Below are positions 9,065 to 18,223 of a stretch of DNA of 53,188 bases, in pieces. The position numbers were made by a program, and so were the translations under genes. The notes beneath the pieces are model-generated. The model did not search any database. It was not told where the DNA came from and saw only the letters and a program-made list of their open reading frames with translations. This DNA is from Shackletoniella antarctica (GTDB lineage Bacteria > Cyanobacteriota > Cyanobacteriia > Phormidesmidales > Phormidesmidaceae), in the NCBI GenBank assembly GCA_003241845.1, contig QBMN01000006.1:1-53188 (forward strand), given 5' to 3'. Every line of letters begins with the position of its first letter. Position 1 is the first letter of the stretch.

Positions 9065-9802
9065 ATGACTATCGCATCCTCAAACAGCCTCAATGACAAA
9101 ACCACCAACGGCGCTGGCTCTAACGGCGCTGGCTCTAACGGCGCCGTCTCCAAGGGCAAGGCCCATGAAATTCGGCCCGATCGCACCCACAGCGACCGGA
9201 AGGAGGCTGACCAGTACCCCATTCCTGAAACCAGCTTGGAAGACATGAGCGACGCCGTACACACCATGCTGCTGTCGGTGGGCGAAGACCCTGAACGGGA
9301 GGGGTTGCTCAAGACCCCCAAGCGCGTCGCCGAGGCCATGCGGTTTCTCACCAGCGGCTACCAGCAGTCGCTAGAGGAGTTGGTCAACGGGGCGATCTTT
9401 AACGAGGGCCACAACGAAATGGTGCTGGTGCGCGACATCAACCTGTTTAGCCTGTGCGAGCACCACATGCTGCCCTTTATGGGCCGCGCCCACGTGGCCT
9501 ACATCCCCAACCAGCGGGTGGTAGGGCTGAGCAAGCTAGCCCGCATTGTGGAGATGTACTCTCGCCGTCTGCAGGTGCAAGAGCGCCTCAACCGCCAGAT
9601 TGCCGAAGCGGTGCAGGAAATTCTTGACCCCAAAGGGGTGGCTGTGGTGGTGGAGGCTAGCCACATGTGCATGGTCATGCGAGGGGTGCAAAAGCCCGGC
9701 TCTTGGACAGTGACCAGCGCCATGCTGGGGTCTTTCCAAGAAGACCCCAAGACCCGCGAGGAGTTTCTCAGCCTGATTCGCCACCAGCCCTCGTTTTTCT
9801 AA
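9065..9802 (+). CDS. folE: GTP cyclohydrolase I
   Basis: 245 aa. It catalyses GTP to 7,8-dihydroneopterin triphosphate, the first step of folate and pterin synthesis. Zinc and active-site motifs are present: [20 protein letters not shown] and [15 protein letters not shown]. The first 35 or so residues are a low-complexity extension with a repeated NGAGS unit coded by a 15-bp repeat (9107-9121, 9122-9136, diverged third copy 9137-9151); the conserved domain starts near residue 55. It follows the SDR gene by 91 bp and may share its transcript. Confidence 0.96.
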   Translation: MTIASSNSLNDKTTNGAGSNGAGSNGAVSKGKAHEIRPDRTHSDRKEADQYPIPETSLEDMSDAVHTMLLSVGEDPEREGLLKTPKRVAEAMRFLTSGYQQSLEELVNGAIFNEGHNEMVLVRDINLFSLCEHHMLPFMGRAHVAYIPNQRVVGLSKLARIVEMYSRRLQVQERLNRQIAEAVQEILDPKGVAVVVEASHMCMVMRGVQKPGSWTVTSAMLGSFQEDPKTREEFLSLIRHQPSFF

Positions 9803-10143
9803 GGGTCGGTCTCCTAAGCTGGCTTGATTAGCCTAAAAACCGGGTTTCTCCTCTGGGTAGCTAATAGGTTTAGCGCTCCGACAAGAAATCCGGTTTTTTA
9901 GTGGCCGCGCCCGCGCCCCACCCCATCGACCTAGGCGGCGATCTAGGCGGCGTGGGCGGGTGCTATTTAGGCACACAACCAGGGTATGAGGCTTTGCTTT
10001 GGCAAAAGTGAGCTAATATCTAAGCCAATTCAGCCCTTTGAGCCGTTTAGGCGGTTATTTAGGTGCCGGAGTCAGGGGCGTTAGCTGGGGCAGAGCCCCT
10101 AGGGGAGCTGTTGATCAGGCGGCCTGGCTGAATCCTGTGGTGC
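9803..10143. other. Intergenic region after folE with inverted repeat
   Basis: 341 bp. An imperfect inverted repeat lies at 9834-9849 and 9894-9910 (core AAACCGGGTTTCT / AGAAATCCGGTTT) with a loop of about 44 nt. It could end the folE transcript; the same AAACCCGGTTT word occurs near 4260 and 14030. The rest, up to the amidase start, shows no gene. Confidence 0.5.
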
Positions 10144-11775
10144 GTGGGGAGATCCGCTCGATTGCGGCTAAAGCAGCTGGTGACTGGGGTAGTGGGGATG
10201 GCTGGGGTGTGCCTGTTTGGCAGCCTGCCGGCTAAGGCTACCGCGCGCCTGCAAACCTGGGAGTTTGACACCGGGCAAAATCGGCTTTTATTTACCACCG
10301 AGAGTGAGGTGCAGCCCCAGGTCAGCCTGCTGACTAACCCCCGACGGCTGGTGATCGATCTGCCCGGCATTTTGTCAGAAGAATCTCTAGGCGATCAGTT
10401 TATCGGTGGCGCGGTGACGGCGGTGCGGGTCACCCAGGCTGGTGCCGACACCACTCGCATGGTGCTAGAGCTCAGCCCCGACTACGACCTTGACCCCAAG
10501 CAGGTAAAAGTGTGGGGTCTGACCAGTCAGCAGTGGGTGGTGCAGCTGCCCGGTGCTACCCCGACGATCGCCGCTGGCGGGTTGCAGATGCCAGATTTGT
10601 CGAAGGCGATCGCCCGCCCCCTGGCGATCGCTGGTGATCACCCCATTCCCCAGCCCATCAACCGCAACCAGATCAGCCGCAACCAGATCGGGCACAACCA
10701 GATCGGGCACAACCAGACCGGGCACAACCAGATCGGGCACAACCAGATCAGCCGCAACCAGGTGACTGCGGCGGCGGTGCAGGCTACGGCCACGGTGCTG
10801 CGCGGCGTGCAGGTTACCGCCGAAGGGTTTTTCATTCCCACCGTGGGGGCTGCTCCCCAGGTGCAGGTCTACCGCACCCGCGATGGCAACCAGGCGCGGC
10901 AGCTGGTGATTGACCTGCTCGATGCGGCGATCGCCCCCGGTCTCACCGCCGAGATGCTGCCCCAGGGCCGCTACGGCATCCAGCGCTGGAGCCTGACTCA
11001 GTTTGCCACCTCGCCGCCCGCCATCCGCCTCACCCTCACCCTCGATGGCCATAGCCCCGACTGGCAAATTACCCCCCTGGCCAACGGTGGCATTTGGGTG
11101 ATTCCCATGGGGGTGGCCCCCAGCCAGATTGCCGCCCAGCCCACCACCGTAGTACTGCCGGTGGTCAACACCGCCCCGTCGCCCGTGGCCCAGGGCCCGT
11201 CGCCCGCTGTGGCCCAGGTGCCCGGTCGAGGGCAGGTCTTAGTCATGCTCGACCCCGGCCACGGCGGCGTTGACCCAGGGGCAGTGGGCATTGGCGGCCT
11301 GCAAGAAAAAGGGGTGGTGCTGGCGGTGGCCCAGCATGTGGCGGCAGTGCTGCGCGCCCAGGGCATTGCGGTGCAGATGACTCGCCAGAGCGACCAGACC
11401 GTAGATTTACAGCCCCGCGCCGACGTGGCCACAGCGGCACGGGCAACGGTGTTTGTCAGCATTCACGCCAACGCGGTGAATATGCAGCGCCCCGAGGTGA
11501 ATGGCCTTGAGACCTACTACTACTCAGAGGCGGGGCAGGTGCTGGCCACCGCCCTGCAACGCCAGGTGCTCAGCACCATGGCGATGAACGATCGCGGCGT
11601 GCGCCAGGCAAGGTTTTTGGTGCTGCGCCGCACCGCCATGCCCGCCGCGCTGATTGAGATTGGCTTTGTCACCGGGGCGATCGACGCCCCCAAGCTGCGC
11701 GACCCCCGCTGGCAGGCCCAGATGGGCCAGTCGATCGCCCAGGGAATTTTCAACTATCTGAGCGGGCGACCCTAG
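10144..11775 (+). CDS. N-acetylmuramoyl-L-alanine amidase with AMIN domains
   Basis: 543 aa from GTG 10144, chosen because a typical signal peptide follows (LVTGVVGMAGVCLFGSLPAKA). An AMIN domain spans about residues 35-130 and a second AMIN-like segment about 215-330. Between them lies an Asn/Gln repeat coded by a 15-bp minisatellite. The C-terminal Amidase_3 domain (about 366-540) has the zinc motifs LDPGHGGVDPG, an E in LQEKG, SIHANA and ALIEIGFVTG. Such periplasmic enzymes cut peptidoglycan at septa, and in filamentous cyanobacteria they help form septal channels. ftsW lies about 6 kb downstream. Confidence 0.93.
   Translation: MGRSARLRLKQLVTGVVGMAGVCLFGSLPAKATARLQTWEFDTGQNRLLFTTESEVQPQVSLLTNPRRLVIDLPGILSEESLGDQFIGGAVTAVRVTQAGADTTRMVLELSPDYDLDPKQVKVWGLTSQQWVVQLPGATPTIAAGGLQMPDLSKAIARPLAIAGDHPIPQPINRNQISRNQIGHNQIGHNQTGHNQIGHNQISRNQVTAAAVQATATVLRGVQVTAEGFFIPTVGAAPQVQVYRTRDGNQARQLVIDLLDAAIAPGLTAEMLPQGRYGIQRWSLTQFATSPPAIRLTLTLDGHSPDWQITPLANGGIWVIPMGVAPSQIAAQPTTVVLPVVNTAPSPVAQGPSPAVAQVPGRGQVLVMLDPGHGGVDPGAVGIGGLQEKGVVLAVAQHVAAVLRAQGIAVQMTRQSDQTVDLQPRADVATAARATVFVSIHANAVNMQRPEVNGLETYYYSEAGQVLATALQRQVLSTMAMNDRGVRQARFLVLRRTAMPAALIEIGFVTGAIDAPKLRDPRWQAQMGQSIAQGIFNYLSGRP
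10666..10755 (+). repeat. 15-bp minisatellite in the amidase gene
   Basis: Six head-to-tail 15-bp units, AACCAGATCGGGCAC or AACCAGATCAGCCGC (one AACCAGACCGGGCAC), followed by a partial unit. They encode NQIGH/NQISR pentapeptides in the linker between AMIN domains. Being a multiple of three, copy-number changes would keep the frame. Confidence 0.95.
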
Positions 11776-11791
11776 AGGGGGATGATTGATA

Positions 11792-13879
11792 TCAGCCTCG
11801 CTTGACGGGTGCTGCCGGAAAGTTGACGATGATGATGTTGGTATCCCAGTTGGCGCGGGTAATGGCCTCAGGCTCGCGGCCCACGGCGGGCTGGCCCACG
11901 GTATGGTTGCCGGCGATCAAAATCAGCAGGGTATTGGGCCGAATGGCCTCTGACACGCGCTTAACGGTGTTGCCCTGAATAGGCTCTACCGAGAGCTCTT
12001 TTTCTTGCAGTAGGGCGGTGAGCCTGCGATCGCGCGCCGAGCCAATCGTCATCTGCACCACATGCAGGGGGGCTTTTAGCTCCTCCGCTAGGCTTTGGGC
12101 AATGGTCAGCGAGTTGACCACCTGCCCTAAACTGGCCTGGCGACCGGTAATTGCCAGCACAATCCGCTCGGTGTTTTCAATGGGCTGCGGAAAGCGGCTG
12201 ATCAACACCGGAATGGTGGCCGATCGCACGATGGTGTCAATCACGCTGCCAAAGAAGTTCTCTTGGTAGGTCGAAAACCCCTTCCAGCCGCAGACTAGCA
12301 GGTCGGCGTGGCGCTCTTGCAGAGTGCGCAAAATACCCCAGGCGATCGAGTCATCGATGCGGCCAATCGGCTCCACCGGAATGGCCGCAGCGTGGGCAAT
12401 GGTTTCGGCGGTGTCGAGCAGGCGGTTTTGGCGAGTGCGCTCGGCTTCGGCAATGGGCTGGTTGCGATCGGGCAGCACGTGCAGCGGCAGCAGCGTGCCC
12501 CCCACTCGCTTGGTCAAAATGATCGCCAGCTGAAGCAGGTTGTCTTCGGTGCTGGGGTTGGCCACCGGCACCAGCACCCGCTGTCCCAGGGAGGGGGTGG
12601 GGGATGCGGGATCTTCTGCTGCCTGCTGTGCCTGGCTCGGCTCTACCGGCTGGTTCTGCATCTGAGTGCCCCAGCGGGCCACCACCCAGGGAGACAGCAC
12701 ACAGCTCACCAAAATCATCAAAATGATGGCGTTGACCACCACCTCATCCACCAGGCCAATGTCAAAGGCAATGGTAATGGCCGCCAGGGTAGAGGCCGCC
12801 TGGGCCATTGACAGGCCAAACATCACCATGGCGTTGGGAAACGGCCACTTAAACCAGCGGGCTGACCCCCAGGCGGCCATAAACTTGCTGACCAGCTCAG
12901 CTAGCACAATGATGGCCACTAAAAACAGCGACTGAGGCTCGCGAAAAAGAATCAGCGGGTCCACCAGCATGCCCACCGAAATCAAGAAAATCGGCACAAA
13001 CAGGGTGTTGCCAATAAACTGAATTCGGTTCATCAGCGGGCTGAGGCGGGGAATGATCTGGGTGATGGCGACCCCGGCCAGAAATGCCCCCACAATGGGC
13101 TCAATTTCAATCAGGCTGGCCAGATAAGACGCGACAAACAGCGCCGCCAGCACAAAGGTAAACTCAGCCCCTTCGTCGTGGCCAAATTTCTTAAAAAACC
13201 AGCGCCCCAGTTTGGGCACCCCCCACAGCACCGCAAAGGTATAAATCGCCAGGGCCGGAATCAAAAACAGCCAGAAACTCAAGGTGAGATCGCCCTGGTC
13301 GGCTTTTACCACAACGGCCAACACCAGCAGCGCCAGCACGTTAGTAATCAGCGTGCCGCCCAGGGTAGCAATCGAGGCCGGGTGCCGCATAATGCCTAGC
13401 TTGTTGAGCACCGGCAGCGCCACCAGCGTGTGGGAGGCAAAGCAGGAGGCCACCAGCACCGACGCCCAGAAGCCATAGCCCAGGGCCAGCATCACCCCCG
13501 TGCCCAGCACCATGGGCACCACAAAGGTCGCCAAGCCAAAGATAATCGGTTTATCGGCCTCTTTTTTGAGGTCGTCGAGGCTGGTCTCCAGGCCACCCAA
13601 AAACATCAGAAACAGCAGCCCCACGGTGCCCAGCAGCACGATAGTGGGGTCGCGATCTAAAATGCCGAGACCGTGGGGGCCAACCACCACCCCCGCCAAA
13701 ATCAGGCCGATGATGCCCGGCAGCCGCAGCCGTTCCACCAGCAGCGGCGCTACCAGCATAATGGCCAAAATGGTGAGAAAAATGGCCACCGGGTCGGTAA
13801 TCGGCTCTTGAAACAACTGCCCCAGCGGCAGGGCCAGCGGTTTGCTCAGAGTGTAAACTGCAAGCCCAATGGGAGTCAT
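11792..13879 (-). CDS. Kef-type (CPA2) cation:proton antiporter with USP domains
   Basis: 695 aa. About twelve transmembrane helices lie in residues 30-430 (for example LPGIIGLILAGVVVGPHGLG and EPIVGAFLAGVAITQIIP). A cytoplasmic C-terminal half of about 250 residues resembles two universal stress protein domains (RVLVPVANPS, LLVCGWKGF, then a second half ending near VREPEA). Related antiporters move Na or K against protons. Where many CPA2 members carry a membrane-buried Asp, this one has Thr179-Asn180 (GGTLITNVLALLV), so coupling may be altered. It ends convergently with the amidase gene, 16 bp apart. Confidence 0.85.
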   Translation of the reverse strand: MTPIGLAVYTLSKPLALPLGQLFQEPITDPVAIFLTILAIMLVAPLLVERLRLPGIIGLILAGVVVGPHGLGILDRDPTIVLLGTVGLLFLMFLGGLETSLDDLKKEADKPIIFGLATFVVPMVLGTGVMLALGYGFWASVLVASCFASHTLVALPVLNKLGIMRHPASIATLGGTLITNVLALLVLAVVVKADQGDLTLSFWLFLIPALAIYTFAVLWGVPKLGRWFFKKFGHDEGAEFTFVLAALFVASYLASLIEIEPIVGAFLAGVAITQIIPRLSPLMNRIQFIGNTLFVPIFLISVGMLVDPLILFREPQSLFLVAIIVLAELVSKFMAAWGSARWFKWPFPNAMVMFGLSMAQAASTLAAITIAFDIGLVDEVVVNAIILMILVSCVLSPWVVARWGTQMQNQPVEPSQAQQAAEDPASPTPSLGQRVLVPVANPSTEDNLLQLAIILTKRVGGTLLPLHVLPDRNQPIAEAERTRQNRLLDTAETIAHAAAIPVEPIGRIDDSIAWGILRTLQERHADLLVCGWKGFSTYQENFFGSVIDTIVRSATIPVLISRFPQPIENTERIVLAITGRQASLGQVVNSLTIAQSLAEELKAPLHVVQMTIGSARDRRLTALLQEKELSVEPIQGNTVKRVSEAIRPNTLLILIAGNHTVGQPAVGREPEAITRANWDTNIIIVNFPAAPVKRG

Positions 13880-14092
13880 AGCCGGGTTTGAATAATTTTT
13901 TCAACTCTAACAGCATTGGCTGCAAGGCTTACTCCTGCCTCCTCCCCTAGAGGTAGATGACGGCCAGGTTTACCCCCCCAAACCGGTGTGGGCCACCTGT
14001 GGGTAGCCCACACCAATACCTTTGGCCCAAAAACCCGGTTGCTAGCCCCAGCTACAATTCCAGGGCCAAAGTCGCAAGTCCACAATCGCCCC

Positions 14093-15463
14093 TCACACGT
14101 TGAGCGCCTCCTGGCCCGATCGCTCTGCAACCCCCTCCAGCAGCGCCAGCAGCTCGCGCTCAAAGGCCACCTGGGCGCGGTTTGTGCGCCCCCCCACATA
14201 CACCGTGCCCCCCTGCTCCAGCGCCCACACCTGGGAGTGCGACACATAGCTCATGACCACCCCCAGCATCAGCAGCCCAAAGCCCGCGTACACCAGCGGA
14301 ATCCCTGGATCTGCCTTAATTTGAAGCCCGGTACTGCCCACCACATCCACCAGCGACAGCCGCACCCCATTGACCTCTGCGGCCATGCCCCGGCGCACGG
14401 TGGAAATCAGCTGCCCGGCGTTGTCGTAGATCAGCACTGACCCTTGCAGGTCGCTGGCCAGCAGGGTCACCCCCTCACTCATGTCTGGTTTTGTGGGTAG
14501 CCAGGTGCCCCAGAACCGGGGGCCGTCGTTCTCTAGCTGCTGCATCGGCAGTTGCAGCACCGGGCTGTTGTTCAGCTTTACCTGCACCGCCGCAATGCCC
14601 CAGTCGGCCTGGTAAAGGGTTACGCCTCTGTGGCGCAGCGGTTCGTTTACGTAGATGGTCTTGCGGTCTACCTCATCCCCGGCCAGATTCAGCACCGACA
14701 GGTCCGAGTAAAACTGGTCGATGTTGCCCTCGGGGGTGTAGTCAATCCAAAAACGGTTTACTCGCACCGACCAATCCTTGGGGATTTGCCCCTCAGCCCA
14801 GGGGCCAGAGTCAAAAATATTGCGAATCTGAAAGGTCTCGCCGCTGGGCACGATCTCTTGGGCAAAAAAGCCCGTCATCGCCCCCAAAATCGCCCCCAGC
14901 AAAATCAGCAGCATGCTGGCGTGCACCACAATCGGGCCGATGCGGCCCACAATGCCCTTGCGACCATAGAGCTGAGTACCGTCCTGGAAAACTAGGTAGC
15001 GCTTTTGGGTCAACCCAGTCGCCAGAGTGGCGAGGTCGGTCTCAGACAGCTCAGCGCTTAGGGCCAGCTTTTGAAACTGGCGCGGCTGGGTGTAGTATTT
15101 CCACTTTTGCGCCGCCCCCAAAGCGGGGAACTGGCGGGTAAAGGTGCAGGCCGTCAGGCTGGCCCCAAACACAATCAGCAGGGCCAAAAACCACCAGGTG
15201 CGATACACATGGTCTAGCCCGCTGATCAGAATCACCTTCCAGCTGAGAAACCCAAACAGCGCCGGATCGGCGGGATAGTTGGTTTGGTAAAACTCCAGGG
15301 TTTGGCCCTGCTCGATCACGGTGCCGGTGATGCTAAGAGCGGCGATCGCCAGCAGCAGCACAATCGCCAGCCGCAGATCCGCCAGCAGCGGCAGCAGGTC
15401 TTGCCTAAAATAGTCGCGCACCCCGTCCCAGGGGCCAGAGCGGGGAGCTTCAGACGGAGCCAT
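14093..15463 (-). CDS. ccs1: Cytochrome c biogenesis protein Ccs1/ResB
   Basis: 456 aa, full length. Membrane segments occur at [64 protein letters not shown] and, near the C-terminus, [20 protein letters not shown], framing a large lumenal domain, as in ResB/Ccs1. With CcsA it forms the System II machine that moves haem and attaches it to apocytochromes c in the lumen. ccdA lies just upstream on the same strand and supplies reducing power to the same process. CcsA is not in this window. Confidence 0.95.
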   Translation of the reverse strand: MAPSEAPRSGPWDGVRDYFRQDLLPLLADLRLAIVLLLAIAALSITGTVIEQGQTLEFYQTNYPADPALFGFLSWKVILISGLDHVYRTWWFLALLIVFGASLTACTFTRQFPALGAAQKWKYYTQPRQFQKLALSAELSETDLATLATGLTQKRYLVFQDGTQLYGRKGIVGRIGPIVVHASMLLILLGAILGAMTGFFAQEIVPSGETFQIRNIFDSGPWAEGQIPKDWSVRVNRFWIDYTPEGNIDQFYSDLSVLNLAGDEVDRKTIYVNEPLRHRGVTLYQADWGIAAVQVKLNNSPVLQLPMQQLENDGPRFWGTWLPTKPDMSEGVTLLASDLQGSVLIYDNAGQLISTVRRGMAAEVNGVRLSLVDVVGSTGLQIKADPGIPLVYAGFGLLMLGVVMSYVSHSQVWALEQGGTVYVGGRTNRAQVAFERELLALLEGVAERSGQEALNV

Positions 15464-15505
15464 AGCAGCCTTTAAATATAGATAGACACGAGTAACTAGC
15501 TAACC

Positions 15506-16249
15506 CTAGACCAGAGTGGCTGGCAGCAGCCGCGACAGCAGCGAAAACACCCCAAACCCCAGCAGCAGCGCTCCGCTGGCCGGAGTCACCCAGCTCGACC
15601 ACTGGCGCAGATCTAGCAGCCGCTTGAGGCTGGCGGTGAAGGTGCCCGCCAGCACCAGGGGGGTCACGTAGCCCACCGCGTAGGCCAGCAGCAGGGCGCT
15701 GCCCAAAACCGGATCTTTGGTGGCCGAAATCCAGGCCAGCAGGGTGGCCAGCACCGGAGTGCTGCACGGCGACGCCACAATGCCAAAGGTGAGGCCCAGG
15801 GCGTAGGCCCGCAGCCAGGGGGGCAGGTTCAAATTCTCAAAGGTGGGGCCAGCCCCGGCGGGCAGCGCCAGCGGCATTACGCCCAACAGGTTTAGCCCCA
15901 TGGCGATCGCCACCAGGCTCACCACTATGGGCAGCCCCCAGGCCACCTGGCCGTAGACCAGGCCAAAGAGTCCGGCGATCAGGCCCAGCAGCGCTAGGGT
16001 GGTGGCTAGACCGAGGGCAAAAGAGAGCGATCGGGCGATCGCCCCGCCGCGACTCTCCGCTTCATAGCCACCCATGTAGCCCACCATAATCGGCAGCATC
16101 GATAGCAGACAGGGCGACAGGCTGGTGAGCAACCCCGCCAGCCCCACCACCGATAGGCTCACCCAGGTGACCTGGGTGAGCTGGCCACTTACCAACTGGT
16201 TAGCCCACTGGGAGATTTCGTACAGATAAAGCTGAAGACTCTGGAGCAT
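15506..16249 (-). CDS. ccdA: Cytochrome c biogenesis protein CcdA
   Basis: 247 aa from ATG 16249 (MLQSLQLYLYEISQ); an ATG 42 bp upstream gives a longer form. CcdA is a small membrane protein of about six helices that passes electrons from stromal/cytoplasmic thioredoxin to the lumen to keep apocytochrome c Cys reduced. The two redox Cys are visible: TSLSPCLLSMLP in the first helix and GIVASPCSTPVLA in the fourth. It precedes ccs1 by 42 bp on the same strand, so they are almost certainly an operon. Confidence 0.95.
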   Translation of the reverse strand: MLQSLQLYLYEISQWANQLVSGQLTQVTWVSLSVVGLAGLLTSLSPCLLSMLPIMVGYMGGYEAESRGGAIARSLSFALGLATTLALLGLIAGLFGLVYGQVAWGLPIVVSLVAIAMGLNLLGVMPLALPAGAGPTFENLNLPPWLRAYALGLTFGIVASPCSTPVLATLLAWISATKDPVLGSALLLAYAVGYVTPLVLAGTFTASLKRLLDLRQWSSWVTPASGALLLGFGVFSLLSRLLPATLV

Positions 16250-16333
16250 GGCTGAAACGGCGAGGTGCAGAAGCATCCACCATTGTAACAATCCTGCAAC
16301 CTGTCCTCAGATTTCTGGGCTCAGATTTCTGGG

Positions 16334-17575
16334 CTAAGAAAAGGCACTGCCGCCGTCTAAAACCCGTAGGGCCGGTGGTTCCTGAGAGCCACCCTTTGAC
16401 CGTCGTCGCCGTAGGGGCACCGGCGTATCCAAATTAATTTCTCTGGCGGCTCGCACCAGTAGAGCTGCGGTAGACAGACTCGCCACCATCGAGCTACCCC
16501 CGTAGCTCAGCAGCGGAAAGGGCAGCCCCGTGGTCGGCAGTACCCCGGTAGCCACACCCATATTCAGCAGCGCTTGGCCCACTAGCAAGGTCATTGCCCC
16601 CACTGCCACCAGTCGATGCAAAGGCTGCTTCAGCCGCAGGGCCACCAGCAGCGCCAGCGAGGCATAGGCACCCAAAAACAGCAGCAGCAGCAGACAGCCG
16701 ACAAAGCCAAACTCTTCAGCAAACACCGAAAAAATAAAGTCGGTGTATTGAATCGGCAGAGAATAAAGCTTTTGCTCAGACAGACCAAACCCCTGTCCCC
16801 AGAATCCACCAGAGCCGATGGCCAGCAAGCTCTGCACCAGCTGATAGCCTTTATCGCCAGGATCAGCCCAGGGATTTAGAAAGGACACAATCCGCTCGCG
16901 CTGGTAAGACTTGAGGCTGATGCTGACCACCGCCGACAGCAGCCCGCCGCCCGCCGTTAGCAGCAGGTATAGATAAGGCAGCCCCGCCGCCAGGGCCATC
17001 AGCCAGAGGGTAAGGCCACAGATTGCCGCCGTGCTCAGGTTGGGCTGCACCAAAATCAGCCCTAGTATGCCAACAAAAATACCCAGCCAGGTCAGGCGCG
17101 TCTGCCAGGTTAACTGGTGCCAGCGGCCAAACAGCCTTGCTCCCTGCAAAACCAGGCAAGGTTTAATCAGTTCCGAAGGCTGAATCATAAACGGCCCCAG
17201 GGGCAGCCAGCGGGTAGCCCCATTCACCGTTACCCCCAGAGATGGCACGAGGGTCAACGCCACTAGCGCCACTAAAATGAGCAGCACGATGCCCGATGCC
17301 TGAATCAGGCGGTCTAGGGAGGTGTGGACGATGCGGTTAAACACCACCAGGCCAATGGCTACCCAGAGCACCTGCACCATCACGTAGTGCAGCCCATAGC
17401 CGTGCTCCACCACGGCTACCGCATAGGAAGCCGAAAATAGCACCAGCAGCCCGCCCCCCAGCCACACAAAGGTGAGCCACCGCAGCCAGCGGGCCTCCGC
17501 TGACCACTGACCTACCGTGGGGTCAACCCATGGAATTAATCGAGCAATATTCACCCTGCTATCCCGCGCGCCCAA
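16334..17575 (-). CDS. ftsW: FtsW-type SEDS glycosyltransferase
   Basis: 413 aa, about ten membrane helices. SEDS-family motifs are clear: NGATRWLPLGPFMIQPSELIK, YTDFIFSVFAEEFGFVG and TTGLPFPLLSYGGSSM. The last two favour FtsW (divisome) over RodA (elongation). It polymerises lipid II into septal peptidoglycan together with a class B PBP. The basic C-terminal tail (LRRRRSKGGS) is cytoplasmic. It is transcribed toward ccdA, with about 80 bp between, so it may head that operon. Confidence 0.9.
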   Translation of the reverse strand: MGARDSRVNIARLIPWVDPTVGQWSAEARWLRWLTFVWLGGGLLVLFSASYAVAVVEHGYGLHYVMVQVLWVAIGLVVFNRIVHTSLDRLIQASGIVLLILVALVALTLVPSLGVTVNGATRWLPLGPFMIQPSELIKPCLVLQGARLFGRWHQLTWQTRLTWLGIFVGILGLILVQPNLSTAAICGLTLWLMALAAGLPYLYLLLTAGGGLLSAVVSISLKSYQRERIVSFLNPWADPGDKGYQLVQSLLAIGSGGFWGQGFGLSEQKLYSLPIQYTDFIFSVFAEEFGFVGCLLLLLFLGAYASLALLVALRLKQPLHRLVAVGAMTLLVGQALLNMGVATGVLPTTGLPFPLLSYGGSSMVASLSTAALLVRAAREINLDTPVPLRRRRSKGGSQEPPALRVLDGGSAFS

Positions 17576-17671
17576 GGGCCAAGTCGTTCAAGGGCCAAGT
17601 ATAGCGGAGGAGACTATTTTTGTGATTTTTAGCCAGTCAAACATCACAAAATAGCCCCCAACAACAAAGCA

Positions 17672-17699
17672 GCAGGGCCAGCCCCTAGGCCAACCCTGC
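17672..17699 (-). terminator. Imperfect hairpin downstream of apcC
   Basis: GCAGGG and CCCTGC form the outer arms with an inner GCC/GGC pairing, about 70 bp below the apcC stop. It is a candidate 3' end for the apc transcript. The pairing is imperfect and the assignment tentative. Confidence 0.4.
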
Positions 17700-17768
17700 A
17701 CACATCGCGAGAACGCAGTAAAAAATTCTATTTCTATTTTTATTGGACGCTCCCCAGGGGCAGAATCT

Positions 17769-17972
17769 CTAAAGCAGGCCAGTGTTCGACCCTTGCCGAC
17801 CCGTAGCTAGTTCAACCTTGACAATTTTGCCGCCCATTTTCTGAATGCGCTGCTGCTCTTTGAACCAGTTGTCGTAGGGGACTAGCTTGGTAAAGAAGGT
17901 ATTTTGTAGTTCCCGCTGGGTGCGAATTCTGGTTTGGCTAGGAACACAAGCTGTGATCTTAAACATGCGCAT
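17769..17972 (-). CDS. apcC: Allophycocyanin core linker ApcC (LC7.8)
   Basis: 67 aa, the exact family length, starting MRMFKITACVPSQ and ending TGRQGSNTGLL (CpcD-like fold). It caps allophycocyanin trimers in the phycobilisome core and tunes their absorption. The ATG at 17972 is supported by homology and by AGGAGAG upstream; a second ATG two codons later is possible. It is the last gene of apcA-apcB-apcC. The 251-bp gap after apcB is long and holds a hairpin and a dispersed repeat, which may lower its expression relative to apcAB. Confidence 0.97.
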   Translation of the reverse strand: MRMFKITACVPSQTRIRTQRELQNTFFTKLVPYDNWFKEQQRIQKMGGKIVKVELATGRQGSNTGLL

Positions 17973-18018
17973 GGCCGAAAGCTCTCCTACGATCTCATTG
18001 GACAGATGTAAACCAAAT

Positions 18019-18077
18019 CCAAGTCCAGAAGTGGAGTTTCGCCGATGGGAAAACAACAGATCCCGAGCTGGACTTGG
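18019..18077 (+). repeat. 59-bp dispersed repeat, copy B
   Basis: Ends are perfect inverted repeats: CCAAGTCCAG (18019-18028) and CTGGACTTGG (18068-18077). It aligns without gaps to copies A and C. It lies inside the apcB-apcC spacer and ends 46 bp from the apcC start, so it is transcribed with the operon and could fold. Confidence 0.9.
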
Positions 18078-18184
18078 TACAAATACTTGAAAGCCAGAGT
18101 CAAAAGCCAATGCTTAGACAACAGGAAGACAATACAGCACAACCCATTGTCCTCAACACTCGCCCCTGACTCTGACCTAGGTTA

Positions 18185-18205
18185 GCTTTGGCCAAGGGCC
18201 AAAGC
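18185..18205 (-). promoter_or_regulatory. Stem-loop just after apcB
   Basis: Perfect 9-bp arms GCTTTGGCC / GGCCAAAGC around a 3-nt loop, 18 nt past the apcB stop. There is no U-tract on the minus strand, so it is more likely an RNA-stability or partial-termination element than a full terminator. Confidence 0.55.
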
Positions 18206-18223
18206 GCAATGGATGAGCCTGAA

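Noticed and set aside
10651-10760. CRISPR-like array
   Set aside because: The 15-bp units abut without spacers and are in frame inside the amidase gene.
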